This document shows positions 32,286-41,657 of a DNA stretch of 64,000 nucleotides, piece after piece. The position numbers were made by a program, and so were the translations under genes. The stretch is from Nereida sp965655635 (GTDB taxonomy: Bacteria; Pseudomonadota; Alphaproteobacteria; Rhodobacterales; Rhodobacteraceae): assembly GCF_965655635.1 (NCBI RefSeq), contig NZ_CBFHHE010000006.1, positions 1 through 64,000 on the forward strand, in the 5' to 3' direction. The stretch's first letter is position 1. Every line of letters begins with the position of its first letter. The notes under the pieces are model-generated. The model was given only the letters and a program-made list of their open reading frames with translations, was not told the origin of the DNA and did not search any database.

Positions 32286-32773
32286 GGCTTTTCCCGTATT
32301 TTTAAAGCTGCCAGCGACTTATCATGCCTGATTTGACGTGTCATTGCGCAAAGCGGAATTTTGCCGGCTCCGGCCCATTTATTTAATTATTTAGTATGGA
32401 ATAATCTAAGGCTAATTTCGCCCCAATAGGTATGCCAAGAAAAAAGGAGCTGCTAATACTAGCAACCCCTATTTTATTTTTCCCTGTCAGACTAGCCGAC
32501 TTATAAGTTGACGCTAGGAAAAGCCGACGCCTTCGTCAACATTTAATAGTGAAAAGGTTGGTGGGTTTTCTCAAAGCACAGCAATTGGGCACGATCAGTA
32601 TAAAGTGCACAAAAAAGGACCGCGACTAAACAAGCGCCGCGGCCAGTCCTTCAGGGAGGAATGCACCGCTGAAAAACGACTACGACGCATAGGTTTAGTG
32701 TGACATACAATCGTTAACGCTATATTTTTGAATTAAGGCAATTTTGTTTACGAGTTAGGTGGGGTCACGAACA
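32286..32773. other. Long intergenic region with a minus-strand terminator
   Basis: A 488-base gap between divergent ialB and the DUF853 gene. It is A/T-richer than its surroundings. I found no credible protein gene: a 24-codon frame at about 32432 has no proper ribosome binding site. The minus-strand terminator at 32611-32651 implies a short minus-strand transcript that starts to its right. Confidence 0.5.
32611..32651 (-). terminator. Minus-strand intrinsic terminator with no known gene
   Basis: On the minus strand AGGA-(CTGG)-CCGCG pairs with CGCGG-TCCT across a loop of about fifteen bases and runs into six T. There is no annotated minus-strand gene within the preceding 120 bases. It could end a small RNA. 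Confidence 0.6.
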
Positions 32774-34279
32774 TTGGCGCAAAAAACATTGATAGTTGGC
32801 GGCGGTGGGCCGGACTATGCACAGCAGCAGCATTTGAAGCTTGAGTATGCCAACGGTCACGGGTTGATTGCGGGAGCAACGGGAACAGGCAAAACTGTGA
32901 CACTTCAGATTTTGGCAGAAGGTTTTAGCCGCGCAGGTGTCCCTGTCTTTATGTCCGATGTGAAAGGGGATTTGTCTGGCTTGGCCAAAGCCGGTGATGC
33001 CAATCACAAGTTGCATGAGGCTTTCCCTGTGTGTTTTTGGGACCTTTACGGTGAGCAAGGCCATCCTGTGCGAACGACCGTTGCTGAAATGGGCCCGCTG
33101 TTGTTGTCGCGTATTCTTGAGCTATCAGAGGCGCAGGAAGGCGTTCTTAACATCGCATTTCGCGTCGCCGATGAACAAGGACTGGCCCTGTTGGACCTCA
33201 AAGATCTTCAAGCGCTTTTGGTTTGGGTGGGGCAAAACGGCAAAGAACTTGGCCTACGATATGGTCACGTAAGCAGCCAGTCCGTTGGTGCGATCCAGCG
33301 GCGGTTGCTGGTGCTGGAAAACCAAGGTGCGGCGCATCTTTTTGGTGAATCGGCACTCGCACTCAGTGACTTGATGGCCGTTGACGTCACCCCCAATGGC
33401 CCCCGTGGGCGTGTCAACATTTTAGCTTCTGATAAGTTGATGAATGCGCCAAAGCTTTATGCGACTTTTTTGTTGTGGCTCCTCTCTGAGCTGTTTGAGG
33501 AGCTGCCCGAGGTGGGTAATCCGGAAAAGCCGAAACTCGTCTTTTTCTTTGATGAGGCGCATTTGCTTTTCGACGATGCACCCAAAGTGTTGGTCGACAA
33601 GGTCGAGCAGGTTGCCCGCTGAATACGGTCCAAAGGTGTTGGTGTGTACTTCATCACGCAAAACCCAGCAGATGTGCCAGAAGACATTCCGGGCCAGCTT
33701 GGTAACCGTGTGCAGCATGCTGTGCGTGCGTTTATGGCACGGGATAAAAAGGCCCTTAGATTGGCAGCCGAGACATACCGCGAAAATCCTGCGTTTAATA
33801 TTGAACGAGCCATCATCGAAGTCGGTGTCGGAGAAGCGGTGACATCTTTTCTAGAGGACAAAGGTTTGCCGGGGGTGGCCGAGCAGATGTTGATCAGACC
33901 ACCTTCCTCACAACTTGGTCCGATCTCGGTCAGCGAGCGGGCGACATGTATCGCGAACTCCGCTATTGCAGGGAAGTACGAGACGCTTATCGATCGGCAG
34001 TCAGCTTTTGAAACGCTTAGCAAGCGGGCAGAGCAGGCGGCCGATGCTGCGCTTGCCGCTGAGCAGAAAGAAGAAGAACTGCAAGTGGCAGAGCGCGAGT
34101 ACCTGTCGAACAGGCGGTACAGTGGTACGAAAGTTGGCCGCTCAACAGCGCGTGCATCGCGGCGCAGCAGCACCTCACTTGGTGCTGAGATTGGCAAGGT
34201 TGTTCTGAAAGAGCTGAAAGGCACAACTGGGCGGCGTATTGTGCGCGGTATTTTGGGTGGGCTATTTCGGGGGCGTTAG
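32774..34279 (+). pseudogene. DUF853 (HerA-like) ATPase gene interrupted by one in-frame stop
   Basis: Both halves are in one frame. Residues before the break show Walker A GATGTGKTVTLQILAEGF and the Walker B-like LVFFFDEAHLLFDDAPK. After TGA at 33620-33622 the frame continues IRSKGVGVYFITQNPADVPE to a normal C-terminus with a Ser/Arg-rich tail. Relatives have Leu at the stop position (ARLIRSKGVG). No other lesion is visible. The start is probably TTG 32774 behind AGGTGGGG; a GTG at 32759 is possible. It may be a recent pseudogene, a stop read-through or a sequence error. The family is a putative ATPase of unknown role (E. coli YjgR). Confidence 0.85.
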
Positions 34280-34295
34280 ATCGCCCCCTTAATTT
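34269..34295 (+). terminator. Hairpin at the end of the DUF853 gene
   Basis: GGGGGCG and CGCCCCC form a perfect stem with a six-base loop that includes the stop codon. The tail TTAATTTAG is only partly T-rich. It may serve both this gene and the convergent neighbour. Confidence 0.6.
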
Positions 34296-34308
34296 AGTTT
34301 CTTTGCGC

Positions 34309-35598
34309 TCAGACGATTTTGCGCACTTTCAACTCTGCTAAACGGTTTGCTTCGCGGCTTGCTACTTCAAATCGGAAGCCGTGAAATGAGAAGACCTGTC
34401 CCTCGGCAGGGATCGTTTGCGCTTCGTGAATGACAAGGCCCGCAAGGGTTACGGCTTCGTCATCTGGCAACGACCAATCAAGTGCGCGGTTCACATCGCG
34501 GATCGTCATGGCACCATCCAGTGTGTACGTTCCATCGATGTCAGCGATAAACTCTGGCTCTTTTGCCTCGTCAAATTCGTCCGCGATTTCGCCAACGATT
34601 TCTTCCAGAATATCCTCAAGCGTGATCAACCCTTGCAGGGCACCGTATTCATCAACCACCAGCGCAAAGTGCGTATGGCGACGCAAAAACTCACGCATTT
34701 GATCATCAAGCGTCGTGGTTTCAGGCACAAAATAGGGAGCCATTGCCACATCGCCTACCTGGAACCGCGACAGACCCGCAGGATCCGCATCTGGGCCACG
34801 GACCAATTTATCAATGGCGCGCAGCAAGTCCTTTGCGTGCACAACGCCGATGATATTCTCCGGTTCATCACGGTAAACGGGTAGGCGGGTGTGGCTTGAG
34901 GCAAGACATTGCGACAATACAGTTTCGGGATCATCGTCGGCATTGATCATTTCAATGCCCGAACGGTGAAGCATGATTTCCTCTACCGTCCGGTCGCTCA
35001 GATCAAGTGCGCCAAGAATGCGGTCGCGGTCTTCTTTCTCCACAACACCTTCTGAGTGCCCAAGATTAAGCGCACCGGCAATTTCTTCGCGCACGGCCAA
35101 AATATGGTCGTCGGGATCGGTCTGAACACCAAAAACGCTAAGCACGGCACGGACCAAAACCCGTATGGTGGCCACAATTGGCGAGAACACTTTGACGACA
35201 ACGGAAATGGGGCCTGAAACTGCGGCGGCGGCGGTCTCGGCATTTGTGATGGCGTATGTTTTGGGCAGCACCTCTGCAAAGATCAAAACAAGCAGCGTCA
35301 TGATCAGGGTGGCAAGCGCAACACCGCTTTCGCCAAACACGCGCGTTAGCAAGGCTGTCGCGAGCGAGGTTGCTAGAATGTTGACGAGGTTGTTGCCTAG
35401 AAGGACTGAACCGATCAGCCGTTCGTTGTCTTCGGTGATGGCCAGTGCGCGCTCGGCCCCTTTGCTCCCTTTGTCAGCCTGTGCGCGCAGTTTGCCACGT
35501 GATGCTGCTGTTAGTGCAGTTTCCGAGCCTGAAAAGAAGCCCGATAGGACAAGCAAAAGTACAATTCCGCCCGACGTAACCCAAAAGGCTGTGTCCAC
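34309..35598 (-). CDS. CNNM/CorC-family (hemolysin-like) membrane protein
   Basis: A 429-residue protein: an N-terminal DUF21 membrane domain of about four helices (residues 1-190) with FFSGSETALTAASRGKL, a pair of CBS domains (about 205-330, with VVDEYGALQGLITLEDILE) and a C-terminal CorC_HlyC domain (about 340-425). CBS pairs bind nucleotides. Relatives handle magnesium or cobalt efflux; the name hemolysin is historical. It is on the minus strand downstream of xerD with an 83-base gap. Confidence 0.93.
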   Translation of the reverse strand: MDTAFWVTSGGIVLLLVLSGFFSGSETALTAASRGKLRAQADKGSKGAERALAITEDNERLIGSVLLGNNLVNILATSLATALLTRVFGESGVALATLIMTLLVLIFAEVLPKTYAITNAETAAAAVSGPISVVVKVFSPIVATIRVLVRAVLSVFGVQTDPDDHILAVREEIAGALNLGHSEGVVEKEDRDRILGALDLSDRTVEEIMLHRSGIEMINADDDPETVLSQCLASSHTRLPVYRDEPENIIGVVHAKDLLRAIDKLVRGPDADPAGLSRFQVGDVAMAPYFVPETTTLDDQMREFLRRHTHFALVVDEYGALQGLITLEDILEEIVGEIADEFDEAKEPEFIADIDGTYTLDGAMTIRDVNRALDWSLPDDEAVTLAGLVIHEAQTIPAEGQVFSFHGFRFEVASREANRLAELKVRKIV

Positions 35599-35681
35599 TG
35601 GTTTTAAGTCCTTAAATAACCCCGTACTAGATATGAAGGGTGTTTGCCGTGAAAATCAAGAGCTTGGCAGGCGTTTTGCCC

Positions 35682-36635
35682 TTAGCTGTTGCGATCGGGA
35701 GCGGTGGACAGGGGATGATGTTCAAGCACAAGTGCTTTGAGACGCTCGTCCAAAACATGTGTGTAAATCTCTGTTGTGGCGACATCAGCATGCCCAAGAA
35801 GCACCTGAATGGACCTCAGATCAGCGCCGTTCTCAAGAAGATGCGTGGCAAAAGCATGGCGCATTGTGTGCGGTGTTACTTTTGCGGGATCAACTTCAGC
35901 TTTTATCGATAAATCCTTGATAAAAATGTAAAATCCATGGCGCGTCAGATGTCCGTCTTTGGATGACGATGGAAACAGATACTTCGAGCTTGGTACCCCA
36001 TTGGCTCTGCTTGTGGTATCTTTGGTGTCCCATGCAGTAAGCCACGCCGAAAGCGCGTCACGAGCAGGAGCAGACAGGGGAACCATCCGTTCTTTACCGC
36101 CTTTGCCGCGAACCAACAGCATACGCGGATCACCGCGTGCAGCACTTACGGGAAGACTGACAAGTTCTGTCACACGCATTCCCGTAGCGTATAAAAGCTC
36201 CATCAGGCAGGCGTTTCGCAATTTGTCAGTTTCAGTCCTGCCGATCGTACGCGCCATCTGAAGCAGCTGTTCAACTTCATCCATGGATAGCGTTTTTGGC
36301 AGTGCTTTGCTGCGGCCGGGGCCTTTGATCTGGATGGCGGGGTTATCGGCTCGCAATCCTTCTTCAAACATAAATCGAAAAAGCTGTTTCATGGCCGATA
36401 ATCGCCGCGCGCGGGTCGATTTTGCGAAACCTTGGGCGTCGCAATGCACTAGATAATCCTCCACGTGCTGGCGTGTGGCAGAGGCGAAGTTTTCATCGTT
36501 GTGGTTCAAATAGCCACTCACATCGGTCAGATCGCGGGCATAGGCTAGCTGTGTATTCGTGGCGGCATTCAGCTCAGCGGCTTGTGCCTCAAGAAACGCT
36601 TTGATCAGATGAGCGTCAGAATTAACCGCAGTCAT
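35682..36635 (-). CDS. xerD: Tyrosine recombinase XerD
   Basis: A 317-residue recombinase that resolves chromosome dimers at dif with XerC. An N-terminal SAM-like core-binding domain precedes the catalytic domain, which keeps all active residues: Arg in ATGMRVTELVSL, Lys in RGKGGKERMVPL, His-x2-Arg in HTMRHAFATHLL, His in LLGHADVATTEIY and the nucleophile Tyr in that last segment. The start ATG overlaps the TGA of the preceding periplasmic protein (ATGA). Being a housekeeping Xer, it is not evidence of a mobile element. Confidence 0.94.
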   Translation of the reverse strand: MTAVNSDAHLIKAFLEAQAAELNAATNTQLAYARDLTDVSGYLNHNDENFASATRQHVEDYLVHCDAQGFAKSTRARRLSAMKQLFRFMFEEGLRADNPAIQIKGPGRSKALPKTLSMDEVEQLLQMARTIGRTETDKLRNACLMELLYATGMRVTELVSLPVSAARGDPRMLLVRGKGGKERMVPLSAPARDALSAWLTAWDTKDTTSRANGVPSSKYLFPSSSKDGHLTRHGFYIFIKDLSIKAEVDPAKVTPHTMRHAFATHLLENGADLRSIQVLLGHADVATTEIYTHVLDERLKALVLEHHPLSTAPDRNS

Positions 36636-38221
36636 GTGCGTAGCCTATCGATCAAAAGCAAGTTCAGGGCCAATTGGCGGGCAGTGCTTTCCAGACCCGT
36701 TTGGCGCAGAAGCGTGATGACCTGTGCGATGTCACGCAAATCGCCCATTGCCGCCTGTTCTGCGGTCACGATCGCGCGGACAAGTGTCTCGCCCAATTTT
36801 CCTTGGCGGAGCAACTCTGCATTTTGTGGGGGCAGGGTGTTTGTCGCAAATCCGTCTACAATAATCCTTTCAATCAAGCTGCCCGCAAGGGATGCAATTG
36901 GGGTCCCTACGGCGACCGAGTGTGCAAAAGCTAGGTCAGTGGTGGCGGTGTCTTCGGCCAAGACGCTTTCATAAAGGGGCGATAAAAACATCGTTTCAGC
37001 GCGCGTAATTTGTGCTGGACCGGTTAGCGGCAAGTCCTTTAGAGGCTCACTATACAGGTCGGCCATTGCCGTTTGCACACCAGCCTTTCGCGCCTCGACC
37101 CAAGCTGCAGGGAGTGCACGGCTGATGGCCGAAGGGTTTCTACCGGTCACCCAGATATCAAGGCGTTGCCATGTTTCGGCCAATTCCCAAACGCCCCCTG
37201 ATGCGGACGGAATGTTGGCTGTCATCACATCGAGCAGTCGGTTTGATGACAAACTTCCCGCACGCGCAAGGCGGATGGCAGCGTCAATTTGTGTTTTCCA
37301 GCCATTGTCTGGTGTCAGCGCTGTGGTGGCATAAGCAAGGGGAAGCATGGTGGTAGGCAGTGGCGTTCCAATCGCACGGCGCAAGGTAAATTCCAGCGGT
37401 GTAATTACGCGCGGTGGTGCCAGATCAATACTTTCTTCCGCAAGCTCTGGATCAAGAAACTGTGCTAAAAGGGCTGCTTTATCCGCTGGAATTTCTCCCA
37501 AGGCCTCGCCTGTTCTAAGCGTCAAAGCTGCCGCGTTCCAGTCCCCTGTTCGTGACAGGCAAAAGACACGGGTTGGTAGTGCTGCACGTAGGGCTGCGTT
37601 TGCCATAAGCGCTGTGCATGCGGCATCCTCCGTACCCGTCAGCAGTGACAGATCAAACCAACGCGCAAACAGTTGTGGGGTCATCGCACCTGCCTGATCG
37701 AGAAGTGCAAGACTGGTCTCTACGTCCCCCATTGCCAACAAAGCGTCGACGCGTGCGACTAAGATATCAGCCTCTGGGTCACGTGTAACTGGCGTGTTTG
37801 CCTCCGCAATCAGCAGTCGGCGTAAAAGCTGCTGCATTGCAGGAATTGTGGGCGCGCCGATTGCTCTAAGTAAAGGCGCAAGAGTTTCAGGATCGCTCGC
37901 TGTCCAAAGGGTATGGGGCAGGCCAGTAGCACTTGGCGGGCTGAGACCAACAGCACGTGTTTTTGGCGCACCAAGTGGCTCGACGGTGACGTTTGGTATT
38001 GTGATTTTCTCGGGTAAATTAACGCCAGGGCGAAGGGTCAAACTGCGCACAGTTGCATCAAGGTCGATCGGTGGTAGCGCACTTGCTGGAGGCACTGTTT
38101 GTGGGCCGCGTAGAGTCTCGCTAAGCCAATCAATCGTAGATAGCGGCTCTTCTTGCGCCGCTGCCATACAGGCCCATAGGCAGCACGCAAAACCCGCTAG
38201 ACCCACGTGCTTGGCTGGCAT
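36632..38221 (-). CDS. Large periplasmic protein of unknown function
   Basis: A 529-residue exported protein with a signal peptide ending near residue 23 (CCLWACMAAAQ). The mature part is Ala- and Leu-rich and mainly helical, with short helix-turn-helix repeats like HEAT or TPR solenoids, for example ADILVARVDALLAMGDVETSLALL. A Pro-rich stretch occupies about residues 40-110. I know of no defined family. It is coupled on both sides: its ATG shares a base with the stop of the 51-residue peptide gene, and its stop overlaps the xerD start. Confidence 0.85.
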   Translation of the reverse strand: MPAKHVGLAGFACCLWACMAAAQEEPLSTIDWLSETLRGPQTVPPASALPPIDLDATVRSLTLRPGVNLPEKITIPNVTVEPLGAPKTRAVGLSPPSATGLPHTLWTASDPETLAPLLRAIGAPTIPAMQQLLRRLLIAEANTPVTRDPEADILVARVDALLAMGDVETSLALLDQAGAMTPQLFARWFDLSLLTGTEDAACTALMANAALRAALPTRVFCLSRTGDWNAAALTLRTGEALGEIPADKAALLAQFLDPELAEESIDLAPPRVITPLEFTLRRAIGTPLPTTMLPLAYATTALTPDNGWKTQIDAAIRLARAGSLSSNRLLDVMTANIPSASGGVWELAETWQRLDIWVTGRNPSAISRALPAAWVEARKAGVQTAMADLYSEPLKDLPLTGPAQITRAETMFLSPLYESVLAEDTATTDLAFAHSVAVGTPIASLAGSLIERIIVDGFATNTLPPQNAELLRQGKLGETLVRAIVTAEQAAMGDLRDIAQVITLLRQTGLESTARQLALNLLLIDRLRT

Positions 38222-38376
38222 CACTCAACACTCAAAGTGATGGGTTTTGTGACTGAAGTTTGAGGTGCCGCGAACGCATCAGGCATCACCATCGGCCCAA
38301 GATACGCAAAGGCCACCAGCCCGATGATCGCCAAAACTGCGAGATACCCAATAAATTTAAAAAGTCGTCCTATCAT
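38221..38376 (-). CDS. 51-residue single-span membrane peptide
   Basis: A small gene starting with ATG behind AGGAAGG, a very good ribosome binding site. The peptide begins MIGRLFKFIGYLAVLAIIGL, with a hydrophobic core to about residue 27, and ends in a polar periplasmic tail (APQTSVTKPITLSVE). Its TGA overlaps the start of the large periplasmic protein by one base, so the two are translated together. This coupling and the binding site argue that it is real. It could assist the large periplasmic protein at the membrane; no family is recognised. Confidence 0.75.
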   Translation of the reverse strand: MIGRLFKFIGYLAVLAIIGLVAFAYLGPMVMPDAFAAPQTSVTKPITLSVE

Positions 38377-38622
38377 AGCGTCGACCTTCCTTTTCTGCCT
38401 CGATTCCTCAGCTTAGCTACAGGTTTCCACGCTGTACTCAAGCTGATGCGGCGGTACATTGCCGTGATTTTGCCCCATAATTGAGCGAATTATTGCAGTT
38501 GTATATGGTCTTTTTGCAAAACTCACGGCATTCACGCGGGGTGAGACGGAAAACGGCGGGCGGGCGCTTATCAAATAGGTAAGCTACAAGCGCTACAAAC
38601 AATGTTCGGGGTGACGTACACC

Positions 38623-39153
38623 ATGGCGCAGAACCTTTCAAAAACGGTTGTGATGGTTGGCATGATGGGGGCTGGTAAAACGGCGATTGGTCGTGCATTG
38701 GCCCACTCTCTCGACGTGCCGTTTGTTGATAGTGATGCTGAGATTGAAGCCGCCGCCCGACGTACCATCGCAGAGATTTTCGAACGGGACGGCGAAGACT
38801 TTTTCCGCCAGCGCGAGACCGAGGTGATAGACCGTTTGCTGTCTGGCCCACCGTGTATTTTGAGTACTGGCGGTGGCGCTTTTTTGGCGCCTATCAATCG
38901 TGATCTAATTGCGAGCAAAGGCGTTTCCGTATGGCTTGACGTACCTCTTGATGTGCTTTGGGAGCGGGTCCGTCATAAAGATACTCGGCCGCTTTTACGG
39001 ACTGAAAACCCACGCGCTACCCTGAATGCGCTTTTCGATGCGCGGGTAGCTCACTACCGCTGTGCTAACATTCAGGTGGAATGTGGGCAGGGAAGCATCG
39101 CTGAGACGACCACGGCCGTGCAACGCGCCTTATTTGCGTTTTTGAAGGACTAA
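38623..39153 (+). CDS. aroK: Shikimate kinase
   Basis: Phosphorylates shikimate in the aromatic amino acid pathway. The 176-residue protein has the P-loop GMMGAGKTAIGR, the shikimate-binding DSDAEIE and FFRQRE segments, GGGAFL and the lid RPLL. ATG 38623 is behind GGGGTGA; an in-frame ATG at 38602 would add seven residues. aroB starts six bases after its stop. The 240 bases upstream, shared with the divergent small membrane-peptide gene, must hold both promoters. Confidence 0.96.
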   Translation: MAQNLSKTVVMVGMMGAGKTAIGRALAHSLDVPFVDSDAEIEAAARRTIAEIFERDGEDFFRQRETEVIDRLLSGPPCILSTGGGAFLAPINRDLIASKGVSVWLDVPLDVLWERVRHKDTRPLLRTENPRATLNALFDARVAHYRCANIQVECGQGSIAETTTAVQRALFAFLKD

Positions 39154-39158
39154 TTTCG

Positions 39159-40295
39159 ATGACAAAAACCTCTCCCAATGGTGGCGCAACTCAGGCGACG
39201 GTTCACGTTCCGCTTGATACCAGAGCTTATGACGTGCAGATTGGCACTGGTCTAATCGCATCAGCCGGAGCGCAAATTTTACCTTTGCTGCGGCGGCCAA
39301 AAGTTGCTGTGGTCACCGATGAAAACGTGGCCTCGCTGCACTTGGATGCACTGCGCGCGGGTCTTGCTGCAGATGGTGTCGAAATGACATCACTTAAACT
39401 ACCTGCAGGTGAGAGTACAAAAAGTTGGCCACATTTAAGCAAAACTGTTGAGTGGCTTTTGGACCAAAAAGTTGAACGCGGTGACGTCGTTGTTGCTTTT
39501 GGCGGCGGCGTGATTGGTGACTTGGTAGGCTTTGCCGCTGCGATTTTACGGCGCGGTGTTCGGTTTGTGCAGATCCCAACGTCACTTTTGGCGCAGGTCG
39601 ACAGCTCCGTTGGTGGTAAAACAGGCATTAACGCGCCCCATGGTAAAAATCTGATTGGCGCATTTCATCAACCGAGTTTGGTACTGGCCGATGTGGACGT
39701 ACTTGCAACATTACAAACCCGTGATTTTTTGGCAGGTTACGGTGAAGTTGTGAAATATGGGCTTCTGGGGAGTGCCGCGTTTTTTGAATGGCTTGAAGAA
39801 AATGCACCGGCAATGGCTGCAGGAGATGTTGATTTACGCATTGAGGCCGTTCGCCGCTCTGTTCAGATGAAAGCTGATATTGTGGTGCGGGACGAGACAG
39901 AGCAGGGGGATCGTGCTCTGCTAAACCTTGGGCACACGTTTTGCCATGCGCTTGAAACCGCGACAGATTATGCGTCTAGTCGCCTTTTGCACGGTGAAGG
40001 TGTCGCGATTGGCTGCGCGTTGGCTTTTGAGGCTTCAATGCGGTTGGGGCTGTGCGCTCAAGAAGCGCCAAGCCGTGTGCGCGCTCATTTGCGGGCAATG
40101 GGCATGAAAGTCGATCTGCGTGATATAGATGGGGAACTTCCGTCAACTGACGCTCTCATTGAACTGATGTCACAAGACAAAAAGGTCATCGATGGACAGT
40201 TACGGTTTATTATGGCGCGGGGTATCGGCGACGCGTTTGTTACGACTGACGTGCCTGTGGATGTGGTGCGGGGTGTTCTTGAGGATGCCCGATAA
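39159..40295 (+). CDS. aroB: 3-dehydroquinate synthase
   Basis: NAD- and metal-dependent cyclisation of DAHP to dehydroquinate. The 378-residue protein shows VVTDENVASLHL, the glycine-rich NAD segment VAFGGGVIGDLVGFAAAI, the substrate block QVDSSVGGKTGINAPHGKN and the metal-binding NLGHTFCHALE and LLHGEGVAIG His residues. It forms the usual aroK-aroB pair. A bidirectional hairpin follows its stop. Confidence 0.97.
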   Translation: MTKTSPNGGATQATVHVPLDTRAYDVQIGTGLIASAGAQILPLLRRPKVAVVTDENVASLHLDALRAGLAADGVEMTSLKLPAGESTKSWPHLSKTVEWLLDQKVERGDVVVAFGGGVIGDLVGFAAAILRRGVRFVQIPTSLLAQVDSSVGGKTGINAPHGKNLIGAFHQPSLVLADVDVLATLQTRDFLAGYGEVVKYGLLGSAAFFEWLEENAPAMAAGDVDLRIEAVRRSVQMKADIVVRDETEQGDRALLNLGHTFCHALETATDYASSRLLHGEGVAIGCALAFEASMRLGLCAQEAPSRVRAHLRAMGMKVDLRDIDGELPSTDALIELMSQDKKVIDGQLRFIMARGIGDAFVTTDVPVDVVRGVLEDAR

Positions 40296-40314
40296 GTAAA
40301 GTGGTCTAATAAAG

Positions 40315-40340
40315 AAGGCGCCCAAATTACTGAGCGCCTT
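40315..40340. terminator. Convergent hairpin between aroB and ssb
   Basis: AAGGCGC and GCGCCTT form a perfect 7-base stem with a 12-base loop. The plus side is followed by ACATGAATTTT and the minus side by CTTTATT, so it probably ends transcription both ways. The T-runs are weak. Confidence 0.6.
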
Positions 40341-40368
40341 ACATGAATTTTAATCTACAAACATTTGA

Positions 40369-40884
40369 TTAGAATGGAATTTCATCATCTAGATCATTTG
40401 AGGGGCTAGGTGCACCGCCACCCATTCCGCCGCCGTATGATGGACCGCTATCGTATCCACCACCGCTGCGATCGTCGGCCATATAATCGCCGCCACCTCC
40501 GCCGCCCATGCTGCCACCGCCGTTGTTGTCACCGCGTCCGTCAAGCATTGTCAGGGTGCTTGTATAAGGACGAAGAACTACTTCTGTGGAATACTTGTCT
40601 TGGCCGCTTTGATCCTGCCATTTGCGTGTTTCAAGCTGACCCTCAAGGTATACTTTTGATCCTTTGCGCAGATATTGCTCGGCTACTTTTGCCAGCGGCT
40701 CGCTGAAGATCGCTACTGAGTGCCATTCGGTGCGTTCTTTGCGCTCACCTGTGTTGCGGTCTTTCCATGTTTCAGAAGTCGCAATCCGCAAGTTGCAGAC
40801 CTTGCCGCCGTTCTGAAACGTGCGTACTTCGGGGTCGCGCCCCAAGTTGCCAATCAGAATGACCTTGTTCACTGATCCTGCCAT
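40369..40884 (-). CDS. ssb: Single-stranded DNA-binding protein
   Basis: A 171-residue SSB. The OB fold covers residues 1-110 (SVNKVILIGNLGRDPEVR, WKDRNTGERKERTEWHSV). A Gly-rich flexible linker follows, then the acidic tip DLDDEIPF, which recruits repair and replication proteins. The ATG is preceded by AAGGA eight bases upstream; the longer open frame is not family-like. It is divergent from the lytic transglycosylase gene. Confidence 0.97.
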   Translation of the reverse strand: MAGSVNKVILIGNLGRDPEVRTFQNGGKVCNLRIATSETWKDRNTGERKERTEWHSVAIFSEPLAKVAEQYLRKGSKVYLEGQLETRKWQDQSGQDKYSTEVVLRPYTSTLTMLDGRGDNNGGGSMGGGGGGDYMADDRSGGGYDSGPSYGGGMGGGAPSPSNDLDDEIPF

Positions 40885-41057
40885 GTCGATGTCCTTATTG
40901 ATTCCTGCATTTCGCGCCACTTTAGGCTTTATCGCGGGCTTCAGAAACACCCAATTGGGTGCCCCTGTGGTTCCCATTTGGGCTGTGGGTGGTCATCATA
41001 TCTAAATTAACTATATTTAATGTCAGTCGAACCGACGCGGATGGCCACAGCATCATC

Positions 41058-41657
41058 ATGAGTTTATTGAAGGCATCTTTGTTAAGTACTTTGTTTATTG
41101 CCAGCTCTGCATTGGCAAGTACGGCGTCTGATAAAGGTTTTTCGTCTAAATCACGTGCTTCACTTTTTGCTTCGCAGACGGATGTTCTGGATGGGCGGTC
41201 ATCGAAACAATACGCTAACTCAGTCAGGCTACAGCCCAAATCAGCCAGTATTCCAGCGCGGACAGCACGTGATTTGCGTTATTTCGGAACTTATGACGGT
41301 CCGTATTTGAAGCTTGCCAAGGCAGCTGCGCGCAAGCATCGGATCCCAGAGGGGCTATTTTTGCGGCTTATTCAGCAGGAATCTGCTTGGAACAGCAAGG
41401 CGCGGTCGAGCAAAGGTGCAATTGGTCTGGCTCAACTCATGCCTGCAACGGCGCGCGATTTGCGGGTTGATCCAAAGGACCCAAAACAAAACCTTGAAGG
41501 TGGTGCGCGCTATCTCGCAGAGCAGTACCGCGCGTTTCGGTCGTGGCGTCTGGCGCTTGCGGCTTACAACGCAGGGCCGGGTGCCGTGCGCAAACATGGC
41601 GGCGTGCCTCCCTTTCGTGAAACACAAAACTACGTTCGTAAAATCTACGGAAGTTAA
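41058..41657 (+). CDS. Lytic transglycosylase (SLT domain)
   Basis: A 199-residue exported enzyme that cuts the glycan strands of peptidoglycan. A signal peptide SLLKASLLSTLFIASSALA is followed by a short linker and a C-terminal SLT domain: LIQQESAWNSKA with the catalytic Glu, KGAIGLAQLMPATA and AAYNAGPGAVRK. ATG 41058 gives a proper signal sequence. The ribosome binding site is weak. Its stop overlaps the convergent AraC-type gene by four bases. Confidence 0.92.
   Translation: MSLLKASLLSTLFIASSALASTASDKGFSSKSRASLFASQTDVLDGRSSKQYANSVRLQPKSASIPARTARDLRYFGTYDGPYLKLAKAAARKHRIPEGLFLRLIQQESAWNSKARSSKGAIGLAQLMPATARDLRVDPKDPKQNLEGGARYLAEQYRAFRSWRLALAAYNAGPGAVRKHGGVPPFRETQNYVRKIYGS

Noticed and set aside
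32432..32506. 24-codon hydrophobic frame in the ialB/DUF853 gap
   Set aside because: No properly spaced ribosome binding site and no supporting context; length is within chance in A/T-rich DNA.
35682..36635. Tyrosine recombinase as a sign of an integrated element
   Set aside because: Full-length housekeeping XerD coupled to a chromosomal gene, with no att repeats or phage genes around.
40410..40570. Gly-codon repeats in ssb as a possible tandem-repeat element
   Set aside because: This is the normal Gly-rich linker of SSB.
41007..41020. TTAA-CTATAT-TTAA as a CtrA box before the transglycosylase gene
   Set aside because: The spacer is six bases, not seven, and no C follows the second TTAA; chance in an A/T-rich promoter is likely.
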